Assembly (NCBI GenBank): GCA_031273145.1
Contig: JAISSL010000099.1
Span: 1 to 14,161, forward strand
Direction: 5' to 3'
From: Zoogloeaceae bacterium
GTDB lineage: Bacteria; Pseudomonadota; Gammaproteobacteria; Burkholderiales; Rhodocyclaceae
DNA length: 14,161 nucleotides
How positions within the stretch are numbered: the stretch's first letter is position 1; each line of letters starts with the position of its first letter. The translations under genes were made by a program, and so were the position numbers. Below are positions 1 to 5,792 of the stretch, piece by piece. The notes beneath the pieces were generated by a model, which ran no database searches, was not told the origin of the DNA, and saw only the letters and a list, made by a program, of their open reading frames with translations.

Positions 1-263
1 TCCTTATCGGGCGGGCGCATGGTCAACAGATTGTCGACAAACAGCCGATAGCCGCGTGGCGTGGGAATGCGTCCCGCCGAAGTATGGGGACTGGCAATGA
101 AACCGGCATCTTCCAGATCGGCCATGACATTGCGGATGGTCGCCGGAGAAAGTTCCAGTCCCGAAAAGCGGGAAAGCGAACGGGAGCCGACCGGCGCGCC
201 ATCGGCAATGTAGTGCTCGATCAACGCCTTCAAGAGAGTGCGGGAACGCTCGTCTAGCAGCAT
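1..263 (-). CDS. hrcA: HrcA heat-inducible transcription repressor, N-terminal part (cut by window edge)
   Basis: The reverse strand encodes 87 residues beginning [20 protein letters not shown] and running off the left edge. HrcA is a winged-helix repressor that binds the CIRCE operator of groE and dnaK operons and is kept active by GroEL. The fragment is the DNA-binding domain: the helix-turn-helix part has the family motif [14 protein letters not shown] (residues 38-51), followed by the wing motif [16 protein letters not shown] (58-73), both nearly invariant in HrcA. The dimerisation and inserted domains lie outside the window. The start was chosen because no other in-frame ATG, GTG or TTG lies nearby upstream and it matches the usual HrcA N-terminus; no good Shine-Dalgarno sequence precedes it. 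It lies just downstream of hupB and tRNA-Val on the same strand, behind a hairpin that may be a terminator. Identity is secure for the visible part. Confidence 0.95.
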   Translation of the reverse strand, partial: MLLDERSRTLLKALIEHYIADGAPVGSRSLSRFSGLELSPATIRNVMADLEDAGFIASPHTSAGRIPTPRGYRLFVDNLLTMRPPDK

Positions 264-270
264 GGAAGGT

Positions 271-320
271 ACAAAATCAAAGGGGATTCAGGCATTGTAC
301 AAACTACACTGAATCCCCCT
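271..320 (-). terminator. Long-looped inverted repeat, probable terminator of hupB-tRNA-Val
   Basis: The 10-base arms GGGGATTCAG (282-291) and CTGAATCCCC (309-318) are perfectly complementary and separated by 17 nt. Read on the minus strand, the stem begins 11 nt after the tRNA 3' end and is followed by the T-rich run TTTGATTTTGT, which fits a rho-independent terminator. The 17-nt loop is long for that role. The loop contains a -10-like TACAAT (minus strand, 294-299), so the repeat could alternatively be an operator straddling an hrcA promoter. Confidence 0.5.
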
Positions 321-330
321 CATGGGACGG

Positions 331-406
331 TGGTGGGTACTGACGGATTTGAACCGCCGACATTCGCCTTGTAAGGGCGACGCTCTACCAACTGAGCTAA
401 GCACCC
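331..406 (-). tRNA. tRNA-Val (anticodon UAC)
   Basis: This is a complete 76-nt cloverleaf on the minus strand. The acceptor stem is GGGTGCT paired with AGTACCC, with one G-U pair. The D-arm begins TAGCTCAGTTGGTAGAGC. The anticodon stem TCGCC/GGCGA closes the loop CTTACAA, giving anticodon TAC, which reads GUA and other valine codons. The T-arm carries the standard GGTTCAAATCC loop. The 3' CCA is encoded (331-333 on the opposite strand). It starts only 9 nt after the hupB stop codon, so it is very probably co-transcribed with hupB and released by RNase P and 3' processing. Confidence 0.98.
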
Positions 407-415
407 GGCAGAAAA

Positions 416-706
416 TTATTTTTTTCCGCGCTTGGTGTTTACAGCATCTTTCAGAGTCTTGCCAGGTCTGAATTTCGGCACATTGGTTGCCGGGATGCTG
501 ATCGGCTTGCCCGTCTGAGGATTCCGCCCCTTGCGCGCAGCGCGCTTGTCAACCTGGAAAGTGCCAAACCCGACCAGGGCAATTTTGTCACTTTTCGCCA
601 AGACCTTGGTTACGACCTTGATAGTCGCATCCAGAGCATTGCCCGCGTCAACTTTGGTAAGTTTCGCTTCGGCAGCGATTGCATCAATCAGTTCCGATTT
701 GTTCAT
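416..706 (-). CDS. hupB: DNA-binding protein HU (beta-type)
   Basis: This 96-residue histone-like HU protein bends and compacts DNA as a dimer and assists replication, recombination and transcription in the nucleoid. Its length is normal for HU (about 90 residues). The N-terminal helices ([18 protein letters not shown]) form the dimer body. The signature [18 protein letters not shown] (residues 46-63) leads into the flexible DNA-binding arm, with the intercalating proline P63 in RNPQTGKPI. The C-terminal region [13 protein letters not shown] is the usual closing helix; the last residues are basic. A good Shine-Dalgarno sequence, AAGGTGA, sits 5 nt before the ATG. The gene follows lon on the same strand after 166 bp and is followed 9 nt later by tRNA-Val, a common betaproteobacterial order. 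It probably has its own promoter in the lon-hupB gap. Confidence 0.97.
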   Translation of the reverse strand: MNKSELIDAIAAEAKLTKVDAGNALDATIKVVTKVLAKSDKIALVGFGTFQVDKRAARKGRNPQTGKPISIPATNVPKFRPGKTLKDAVNTKRGKK

Positions 707-805
707 TGGATCACCTTATTTCTGGTTAAAAGAAACGACCACAACCCTTGGCAGAACACGCTGTCGTGTCATGAATCCTTAGGCAACGCGGACTAGCCGG
801 GGCAA

Positions 806-835
806 ATCCTACCTGAAATACATGGGGAAAGGCAA
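806..835 (-). promoter_or_regulatory. Candidate sigma-70 promoter for hupB
   Basis: On the minus strand, a -35-like TTGCCT (830-835) is followed after 18 nt by a -10-like TAGGAT (806-811). It lies about 100 bp upstream of the hupB start, between lon and hupB. The match is moderate. The location fits, because HU is normally far more abundant than Lon and needs its own promoter. Confidence 0.35.
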
Positions 836-872
836 TATGGAAACGCAAGAATTTTAAATAAATTCTCTTATT

Positions 873-3302
873 TCAATGTTTGATGACAAATTCCCCACTG
901 TTTTCGGGCGTTTCAGCGAGCGAGACCGCCGGAACTTCCGGCAACACTGGTTCCAGAGATAACGCTTTCGGCATACGTTCCAGCGCTTTTTCCAGCACTT
1001 CGTCAATCCAGCGCACCGGCACAATCTCAATCCGGCTCTTGATGTTGTCCGGCATCTCAACCAGGTCCTTGACGTTTTCATGCGGGATCAACGCGGTTTT
1101 CAGCCCGCCCCGGATGGCGGCCAGCAGCTTTTCCTTCAGGCCGCCAATCGCCAGCACTTCGCCGCGCAACGTAATCTCCCCGGTCATGCAGACCTCGCAA
1201 AGGACGGGAATGCCCGTGTAGGCGGAAACCAGCGCCGTGGTCATGGCAATCCCGGCGGAAGGGCCATCCTTGGGCGTTGCGCCTTCCGGCACATGGATGT
1301 GAATATCCTGCTTGTCGAACAAATCCATCTTGATGCCCAGCCGCTCCGCGCGGGCGCGCACGACCGAACGGGCAGCCTCTACGGATTCCTTCATTACGTC
1401 GCCCAACGAGCCGGTACGTAAGATGTCGCCCTTGCCGGTCACCAGCACGCACTCAATCGTCAGCAATTCGCCGCCGACTTCCGTCCACGCGAGTCCCGTC
1501 ACCTGCCCTACCTGATTTTCCTTCTCCGCAATGCCAAAGCTGTAGCGTCGCACGCCCAAAAACTTCTCCAGATTCTTGGCATTGACCACGAGCTTGCTGG
1601 CGCGTTTTTTGGTCAGGATGCTTTTGACCACCTTGCGGCAAATCTTGGAAATTTCCCGATCCAGGCTACGCACGCCCGCCTCGCGGGTGTAATAGCGGAC
1701 GATGTCCAGCACCGCGCTTTCCGTCACGGACAGCTCATGGGTCTTGACGCCGTTGTTCTTCATCTGCTTGGGCAGCAGATAGCGCATGGCGATGCTGACC
1801 TTTTCATCCTCGGTATAGCCGGAAAGCCGGATGACCTCCATCCGGTCGAGCAGCGCCGCCGGAATGTTGAGGGTATTGGCCGTCGCCACGAACATGATGT
1901 CGGAGAGATCGAAATCCACTTCCACGTAGTGATCCTGAAAGGTGTGGTTCTGTTCCGGGTCGAGCACTTCAAGCAGGGCGGAAGCGGGGTCACCCCGAAA
2001 ATCCTGCCCCAGTTTATCCACCTCATCCAGCAGGAACAGCGGGTTCCTGACGCCGCACTTGTTCAGGCTTTGCAGAATCTTGCCGGGCATGGAGCCAATA
2101 TAGGTACGGCGATGCCCGCGAATTTCGGCTTCGTCGCGCACGCCGCCCAGCGACATGCGGATGAACTTGCGATTCGTTGCCCGCGCAATGGACTGACCGA
2201 GCGAGGTTTTCCCCACGCCCGGAGGTCCCACGAGGCAGAGAATCGGCGCCTTGACCTTGTCGACCCGCTGCTGAACCGCCAGATATTCGATGATGCGCTC
2301 TTTTACCTTCTCCAGCCCGTGATGGTCGACATTGAGTATTTTTTCCGCCGCGCGCAAATCCTTGCTGGTGCGGGTTTTCTTGCGCCAGGGCAGCGAAGTC
2401 AGCGTGTCAATGTAATTCCGCACCACCGTAGCCTCTGCCGACATGGGCGACATCAAACGCAGCTTTTTCAGTTCGCCCTTGGCCTTCGCCAGCGCTTCCT
2501 TGCTCATCCCCGCGTTCTTGATCTTGTTATCCAGTTCTTCCAGATCGGCGCCCTCTTCGCCTTCGCCAAGTTCTTTCTGGATGGCTTTGACCTGCTCGTT
2601 CAGGTAATACTCACGCTGGGTTTTTTCCATCTGCCGCTTGACCCGTCCCCGGATGCGCCGCTCTACCTGCAAGATGTCAATTTCGGATTCCAGTTGCGCG
2701 AGCAGACGTTCCAGCCGCTCGCGCACCGAAGCAATCGCCAGGATTTCCTGCTTCTTGTCCAGCTTCATGGGGAGATGGGCGGCAATGGTATCCGCAAGCC
2801 GTCCGCCTTCCTCGATTTCCGCGATGGAACTCAAAATCTCCGGCGGAATTTTCTTGTTCAGCTTGATGTACTGCTCAAACTGCGTTACCACCGTGCGGCG
2901 CATGGCTTCCAGCTCGTAATCTCCTTCGCCGGTATCCGGCAGCAGGGTTATTTCCGCAATCAGGATGTTGTCGGCGACTCTCGCTTCCCGGATGGAGACC
3001 CGCTGCGTGCCTTCCACCAGAACCTTGACCGTGCCGTCCTGTAGTTTCAGCATTTGCAGGACGTGGGCGAGACAGCCGACGGAATAGATGTCTTCCACGC
3101 CGGGTTCGTTCTCGGTTGCGGTTTTTTGCGCGACCAGAACGACGCTGCGGTCGCCTTCCATTGCCAGTTCCAGCGCCCGGATGGATTTGGGGCGTCCCAC
3201 GAACAGGGGAATCACCATGCGCGGAAACACGACGACATCGCGCAACGGCAGCAGCGGCAACAGGACGGGTTGATTTTTGGCAAGCATGGTATGGTGGGTC
3301 AT
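873..3302 (-). CDS. lon: ATP-dependent Lon protease (LonA)
   Basis: This is full-length, 809-residue LonA, the cytoplasmic hexameric AAA+ serine protease that degrades misfolded and regulatory proteins. The N-terminal LON substrate-binding domain starts at LLPLRDVVVFPRMVIPLFVG (17-36) and is followed by a charged coiled-coil stretch (about 190-280). The AAA+ module carries Walker A GPPGVGKT (359-366) and Walker B LFLLDEVDK (422-430). The protease domain holds the Ser-Lys dyad: S682 in PKDGPSAG and K725 in GGLKEK, with the 43-residue spacing of the E. coli S679/K722 pair. The ATG at 3302 was chosen as the first ATG giving a full LON domain; a second ATG at 3287 is possible and neither has a strong Shine-Dalgarno sequence. 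A five-codon ORF overlaps the start. A sigma-32-type promoter lies about 60 bp upstream, consistent with lon being a classical heat-shock gene. Confidence 0.98.
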   Translation of the reverse strand: MTHHTMLAKNQPVLLPLLPLRDVVVFPRMVIPLFVGRPKSIRALELAMEGDRSVVLVAQKTATENEPGVEDIYSVGCLAHVLQMLKLQDGTVKVLVEGTQRVSIREARVADNILIAEITLLPDTGEGDYELEAMRRTVVTQFEQYIKLNKKIPPEILSSIAEIEEGGRLADTIAAHLPMKLDKKQEILAIASVRERLERLLAQLESEIDILQVERRIRGRVKRQMEKTQREYYLNEQVKAIQKELGEGEEGADLEELDNKIKNAGMSKEALAKAKGELKKLRLMSPMSAEATVVRNYIDTLTSLPWRKKTRTSKDLRAAEKILNVDHHGLEKVKERIIEYLAVQQRVDKVKAPILCLVGPPGVGKTSLGQSIARATNRKFIRMSLGGVRDEAEIRGHRRTYIGSMPGKILQSLNKCGVRNPLFLLDEVDKLGQDFRGDPASALLEVLDPEQNHTFQDHYVEVDFDLSDIMFVATANTLNIPAALLDRMEVIRLSGYTEDEKVSIAMRYLLPKQMKNNGVKTHELSVTESAVLDIVRYYTREAGVRSLDREISKICRKVVKSILTKKRASKLVVNAKNLEKFLGVRRYSFGIAEKENQVGQVTGLAWTEVGGELLTIECVLVTGKGDILRTGSLGDVMKESVEAARSVVRARAERLGIKMDLFDKQDIHIHVPEGATPKDGPSAGIAMTTALVSAYTGIPVLCEVCMTGEITLRGEVLAIGGLKEKLLAAIRGGLKTALIPHENVKDLVEMPDNIKSRIEIVPVRWIDEVLEKALERMPKALSLEPVLPEVPAVSLAETPENSGEFVIKH

Positions 3303-3369
3303 GGTGGCGGTAGCATCTCAGTCAGGAGTCGGGAAAAGGATACGCGAAAAAACAACAAAAGCAAGAACT

Positions 3370-3397
3370 ACATGGAGATACGCCTGCTATTTTCAAG
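3370..3397 (-). promoter_or_regulatory. Heat-shock (sigma-32, RpoH) promoter of lon
   Basis: On the minus strand, CTTGAAA (3391-3397) is a perfect match to the sigma-32 -35 consensus. After 13 nt comes CTCCATGT (3370-3377), which matches the -10 consensus CCCCATNT at all but one position. The spacing is canonical. The predicted start of transcription is near 3363, giving lon a leader of about 60 nt. Lon is a well-established RpoH target, which supports the call independently. Confidence 0.8.
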
Positions 3398-3521
3398 CCC
3401 CCGCGCAACAAAGGCAAGAGGCAACGGGGGCAGCAGGTTGGCAATTTGTAAAATATCGGCAGATTTAGCGGGAACCCGCATGAAACAAGGGCGCAAAGGC
3501 TTTCAAATCCGTTGTTTTGTC

Positions 3522-3551
3522 TTGGTTCTGTCATATAGTTCATATACTATA
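3522..3551 (+). promoter_or_regulatory. Candidate sigma-70 promoter with overlapping palindrome for the M48 protease gene
   Basis: TTGGTT (3522-3527) and TACTAT (3545-3550) are separated by 17 nt and resemble -35 and -10 boxes. A perfect inverted repeat, TATAGT-N6-ACTATA (3534-3551), covers the spacer end and the -10 box, the position of a typical repressor or activator site. Transcription from here would start near 3557 and include the whole structured leader. Both boxes are imperfect matches. Confidence 0.35.
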
Positions 3552-3667
3552 CAATCAGTTTATGATGCCAGCTTCCAGTCCTCACGGTCAAGTGTAAACC
3601 AGATTGCTTGTCAGCAATTTTCATATCCCTATCGAACAAAATGTCAACATTGAAGTGTCTATGATGT

Positions 3668-3762
3668 CCCCGGTCTTAATGCCTCTTCGGGGCGCCATCT
3701 CCTACAAGTGGGGGTGTTCAGACCGGGGGGAGTGGTATCATCTGTGTTTTTCACGTAGGGGA
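3668..3762 (+). promoter_or_regulatory. Structured 5' leader, candidate RNA switch over the ribosome binding site
   Basis: A perfect 9-bp outer stem, CCCCGGTCT (3668-3676) with AGACCGGGG (3720-3728), encloses two hairpins. The first is 3681-3693, capped by a C(UUCG)G-type tetraloop. The second is CATCTCC (3696-3702) with GGGGGTG (3710-3716), using a 7-nt loop. The strand TCTCCTAC (3698-3705) is also complementary to GTAGGGGA (3755-3762) in eight consecutive pairs with one G-U, and that is the Shine-Dalgarno sequence of the downstream gene. The two folds exclude each other, so one leaves the ribosome site open and the other hides it. No known riboswitch family was recognised. Confidence 0.45.
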
Positions 3763-3770
3763 AGAACGAC

Positions 3771-5774
3771 ATGGATTTTTTTGCGGCTCAGGAGCAGGCG
3801 CGGAAGAAAACCCGCTGGCTGGTGTTTTTGTTCGTTCTGGCGGTGAGCGGCATCGTCCTGCTGGCGCACCTGATCGCCATGTTCATACGTCATACGTTTG
3901 CGCATCCCAGCTATATGTTCAATTTTTTAAGTCTTGCAATGGTACTTCTCGTCCTGTTTTTGGTGGGGCTTCTGTTGGTTCTCTTGTGGTTTATATTCGC
4001 TACCTTTTGTGAATGTCTGGCGGGTAAGGAAGAAGCTCCCGGTCACCTGGCGCTATCGTTCATGTTTCTGCTTTTCCCGGTCATTCTTCTGTATCTATTT
4101 GTTCCCAACCTTGATAAGCTCGTCGACTTCATGGATCCTGGAGAAGATCCGGGTTACGAATTGATCAATGTCTTGTTGTGGTGGGATAGTCCGTTTGCTT
4201 TCTTTTTTTCCTTGTTGGCAGGCGGCTTCGTTGTGGCTGCTTCCTGGTACAAGATACGGCAAATCAACCAGCAGGGCGGCACCCTGATTGCGGAGCAACT
4301 GGGCGGGCGCATGATACTGCGGGAGACGCATGATACGGCGGAAAGGCGTCTGTTGAATGTGATGGATGAAATGTCCATTGCCGCTGGCATTCCCACGCCG
4401 GTTGCCTTTGTGCTTGCCGAAGAACAAGGATTGAATGCCTTTGCTGCCGGGCTTTCCATGCAGGATAGCGTGATTGCCGTCACGCGCGGCCTTCTGGATA
4501 CCATGGATCGGGATGAGTTGCAGGGCGTCATCGCGCATGAAATCGGCCATATCGTCAATGGCGATAGCCGTCTCAACAGCAAACTGGTTGGAATTCTGTT
4601 CGGCATCTTTGTCATGGTGCTCTTTGGACGCATCGCGCTCAAGACGCTGAGTAAAAGTAGCAACCAAAGAAACGCTGGTTTCGCCTACATGATTGCCATC
4701 ACGATGTACATCAGTGGTTCTGTCGGCCTGTTTTTTGGCCGCCTGATTCAGTCCGCCATTTCCCGCGAGCGCGAATCTCTGGCGGATGCCGCTGCCTTGC
4801 AATTTACCCGCAACTCTGCCGGATTGGTGTCCGCGCTCAACAAATTGCGGCTATCCGGTTCCCAAATCCAGAATCCGCAAGCGCTGGCTGCCAGTCACCT
4901 CTTTTTCGGCGCGAGTGAAAAATCTTCCTGGTTTGCGACCCATCCGCCGTTGGAAGAGCGCATCCAGCGTCTTGGCGGCGAGGCGTTGCCGCTGCCGGAA
5001 AAGGGCGTCGACCCGCAAACCCTGCTTGCCCGCCTGCCGGACACCCTGCGGCAAGCGGCAGCGTCGGTTACGGACGCAACGGGCATCGTCTGCGGCCTGT
5101 TTTTCTCCAACCAATCCGATGTTCGGCTCCAGCAGGAAAAAATGCTTCCCAATGCGGCGCGTTCTACGGCACAGGCCGTTTATCAGTGGCGAGTGGAGCA
5201 AGGGGCGCGTTATCGCCTCATCTGCTTTGATCTTGTCCTGCCCACCTTGCGCGAAGTGCCAAAAAACGAATGCCAGAAATTGCTTTATCTGGTGAAGAAG
5301 TTGATTCATGCGGATGGGCAAGTCAGCGCCAGCGAATTTGCCCTGTACAGCATTTTGCAGAACACCCTGTTGTCGCCATCCAGAAGTAAGGCCAAGTCGG
5401 GCAAGCCGCCCCCCAGGTGTGAGGCCACAGACAAGCCGCGCCCGAAGCCACAGGATAGCGACATTGCCTGTCTGCTGGCGCTCATCGCCCGTGCCGGACA
5501 TGAGGATGAGGAGAAGGCAAAAGCTGCCTTTCAGGCCGCAATGGCGCATTCTTTCGCGCAACTGGAAATAGCTATCCCGGATAAGGATGAGCTTTCTCTC
5601 GATTCGATGGCCGAAGTGTTGTCGCGCCTTGCCCTGACTGCGCCGCTACACCGGAAAAAGATTCTGGAAGCGTGCGCTCTCGCCGTCCAGCATGATGGCA
5701 AGATTACGCCGGTGGAAAACGAGCTACTCCGCGCCTTCGCGCAAAGCCTCAATTGTCCCGCGCCTTTGGTTTGA
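3771..5774 (+). CDS. Membrane-bound M48 family zinc metalloprotease with C-terminal TerB-like region
   Basis: This 667-residue protein belongs to the HtpX/Ste24-like peptidase family M48, which cleaves damaged or misassembled membrane proteins. Hydrophobic segments lie at about 15-39, 51-79, 94-113 and 142-160 before the protease domain, and at about 270-293 and 302-323 inside it. The zinc motif is HEIGH (256-260). The third ligand is E335 in SRERESLADA, and HPPLEERIQRL (391-401) closes the domain as in HtpX. HtpX is about 290 residues, so roughly 265 extra residues follow. Two segments with the TerB-like pattern, LVKKLIHADGQVSASEF (507-523) and CALAVQHDGKITPVENELL (635-653), flank a Pro/Lys-rich linker (535-563). 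The start has a Shine-Dalgarno sequence AGGGGA 8 nt upstream. The gene diverges from lon and converges with radA, leaving 18 bp between stop codons. The protease assignment is firm, the TerB-like reading is tentative, and htpX itself is not claimed. Confidence 0.9.
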   Translation: MDFFAAQEQARKKTRWLVFLFVLAVSGIVLLAHLIAMFIRHTFAHPSYMFNFLSLAMVLLVLFLVGLLLVLLWFIFATFCECLAGKEEAPGHLALSFMFLLFPVILLYLFVPNLDKLVDFMDPGEDPGYELINVLLWWDSPFAFFFSLLAGGFVVAASWYKIRQINQQGGTLIAEQLGGRMILRETHDTAERRLLNVMDEMSIAAGIPTPVAFVLAEEQGLNAFAAGLSMQDSVIAVTRGLLDTMDRDELQGVIAHEIGHIVNGDSRLNSKLVGILFGIFVMVLFGRIALKTLSKSSNQRNAGFAYMIAITMYISGSVGLFFGRLIQSAISRERESLADAAALQFTRNSAGLVSALNKLRLSGSQIQNPQALAASHLFFGASEKSSWFATHPPLEERIQRLGGEALPLPEKGVDPQTLLARLPDTLRQAAASVTDATGIVCGLFFSNQSDVRLQQEKMLPNAARSTAQAVYQWRVEQGARYRLICFDLVLPTLREVPKNECQKLLYLVKKLIHADGQVSASEFALYSILQNTLLSPSRSKAKSGKPPPRCEATDKPRPKPQDSDIACLLALIARAGHEDEEKAKAAFQAAMAHSFAQLEIAIPDKDELSLDSMAEVLSRLALTAPLHRKKILEACALAVQHDGKITPVENELLRAFAQSLNCPAPLV

Positions 5775-5792
5775 TGGATGCTGTCTGCCTGA

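Larger units (their letters stand above)
3303..3770. other. Divergent intergenic region between lon and the M48 protease gene (no gene seen)
   Basis: This 468-bp stretch has no convincing coding region on either strand: readable frames here are extensions of antisense frames in lon or lack recognisable sequence. It contains the sigma-32 promoter of lon (3370-3397), a short palindrome GCGGGAACCCGC (3468-3479), an AT-rich promoter-like patch with an inverted repeat (3522-3551), a small hairpin ATTGCT-TGTC-AGCAAT (3603-3618), and the structured leader of the downstream protease gene (3668-3762). Base composition falls in the middle of the region, as expected for promoter DNA. Confidence 0.7.

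Noticed and set aside
264..330. CIRCE operator for HrcA
   Set aside because: The only inverted repeat here has arms GGGGATTCAG/CTGAATCCCC with a 17-nt spacer, unlike TTAGCACTC-N9-GAGTGCTAA.
848..866. AT-only hairpin AGAATTT-TAAAT-AAATTCT after lon, possible terminator
   Set aside because: The stem has almost no G-C pairs and no T run follows on the minus strand, so termination is unlikely.
1737..3044. Long open frame of 435 codons on the plus strand
   Set aside because: It is antisense to lon over its whole length, has no recognisable family sequence or ribosome site, and is explained by codon bias of a strongly coding opposite strand.
3601..3622. Hairpin ATTGCT-TGTC-AGCAAT followed by TTTT, possible small-RNA terminator
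   Set aside because: The stem is short and weak, and the transcript from the nearby promoter would be only about 65 nt with no other support.
3054..3653. Plus-strand open frame crossing the lon start and the intergenic region
   Set aside because: The first part is antisense to lon and the rest is low-complexity intergenic DNA; no motif or ribosome site supports it.
3649..3676. Second sigma-32-like promoter in front of the M48 gene (ATTGAAG, 13 nt, CCCGGTCT)
   Set aside because: The -10 box lacks the core CCAT and the -35 box has two mismatches; using it would also remove the 5' strand of the leader's outer stem.
4095..4802. Minus-strand open frame of 235 codons inside the M48 gene
   Set aside because: It is the antisense shadow of the transmembrane and zinc-motif coding region, without family similarity.
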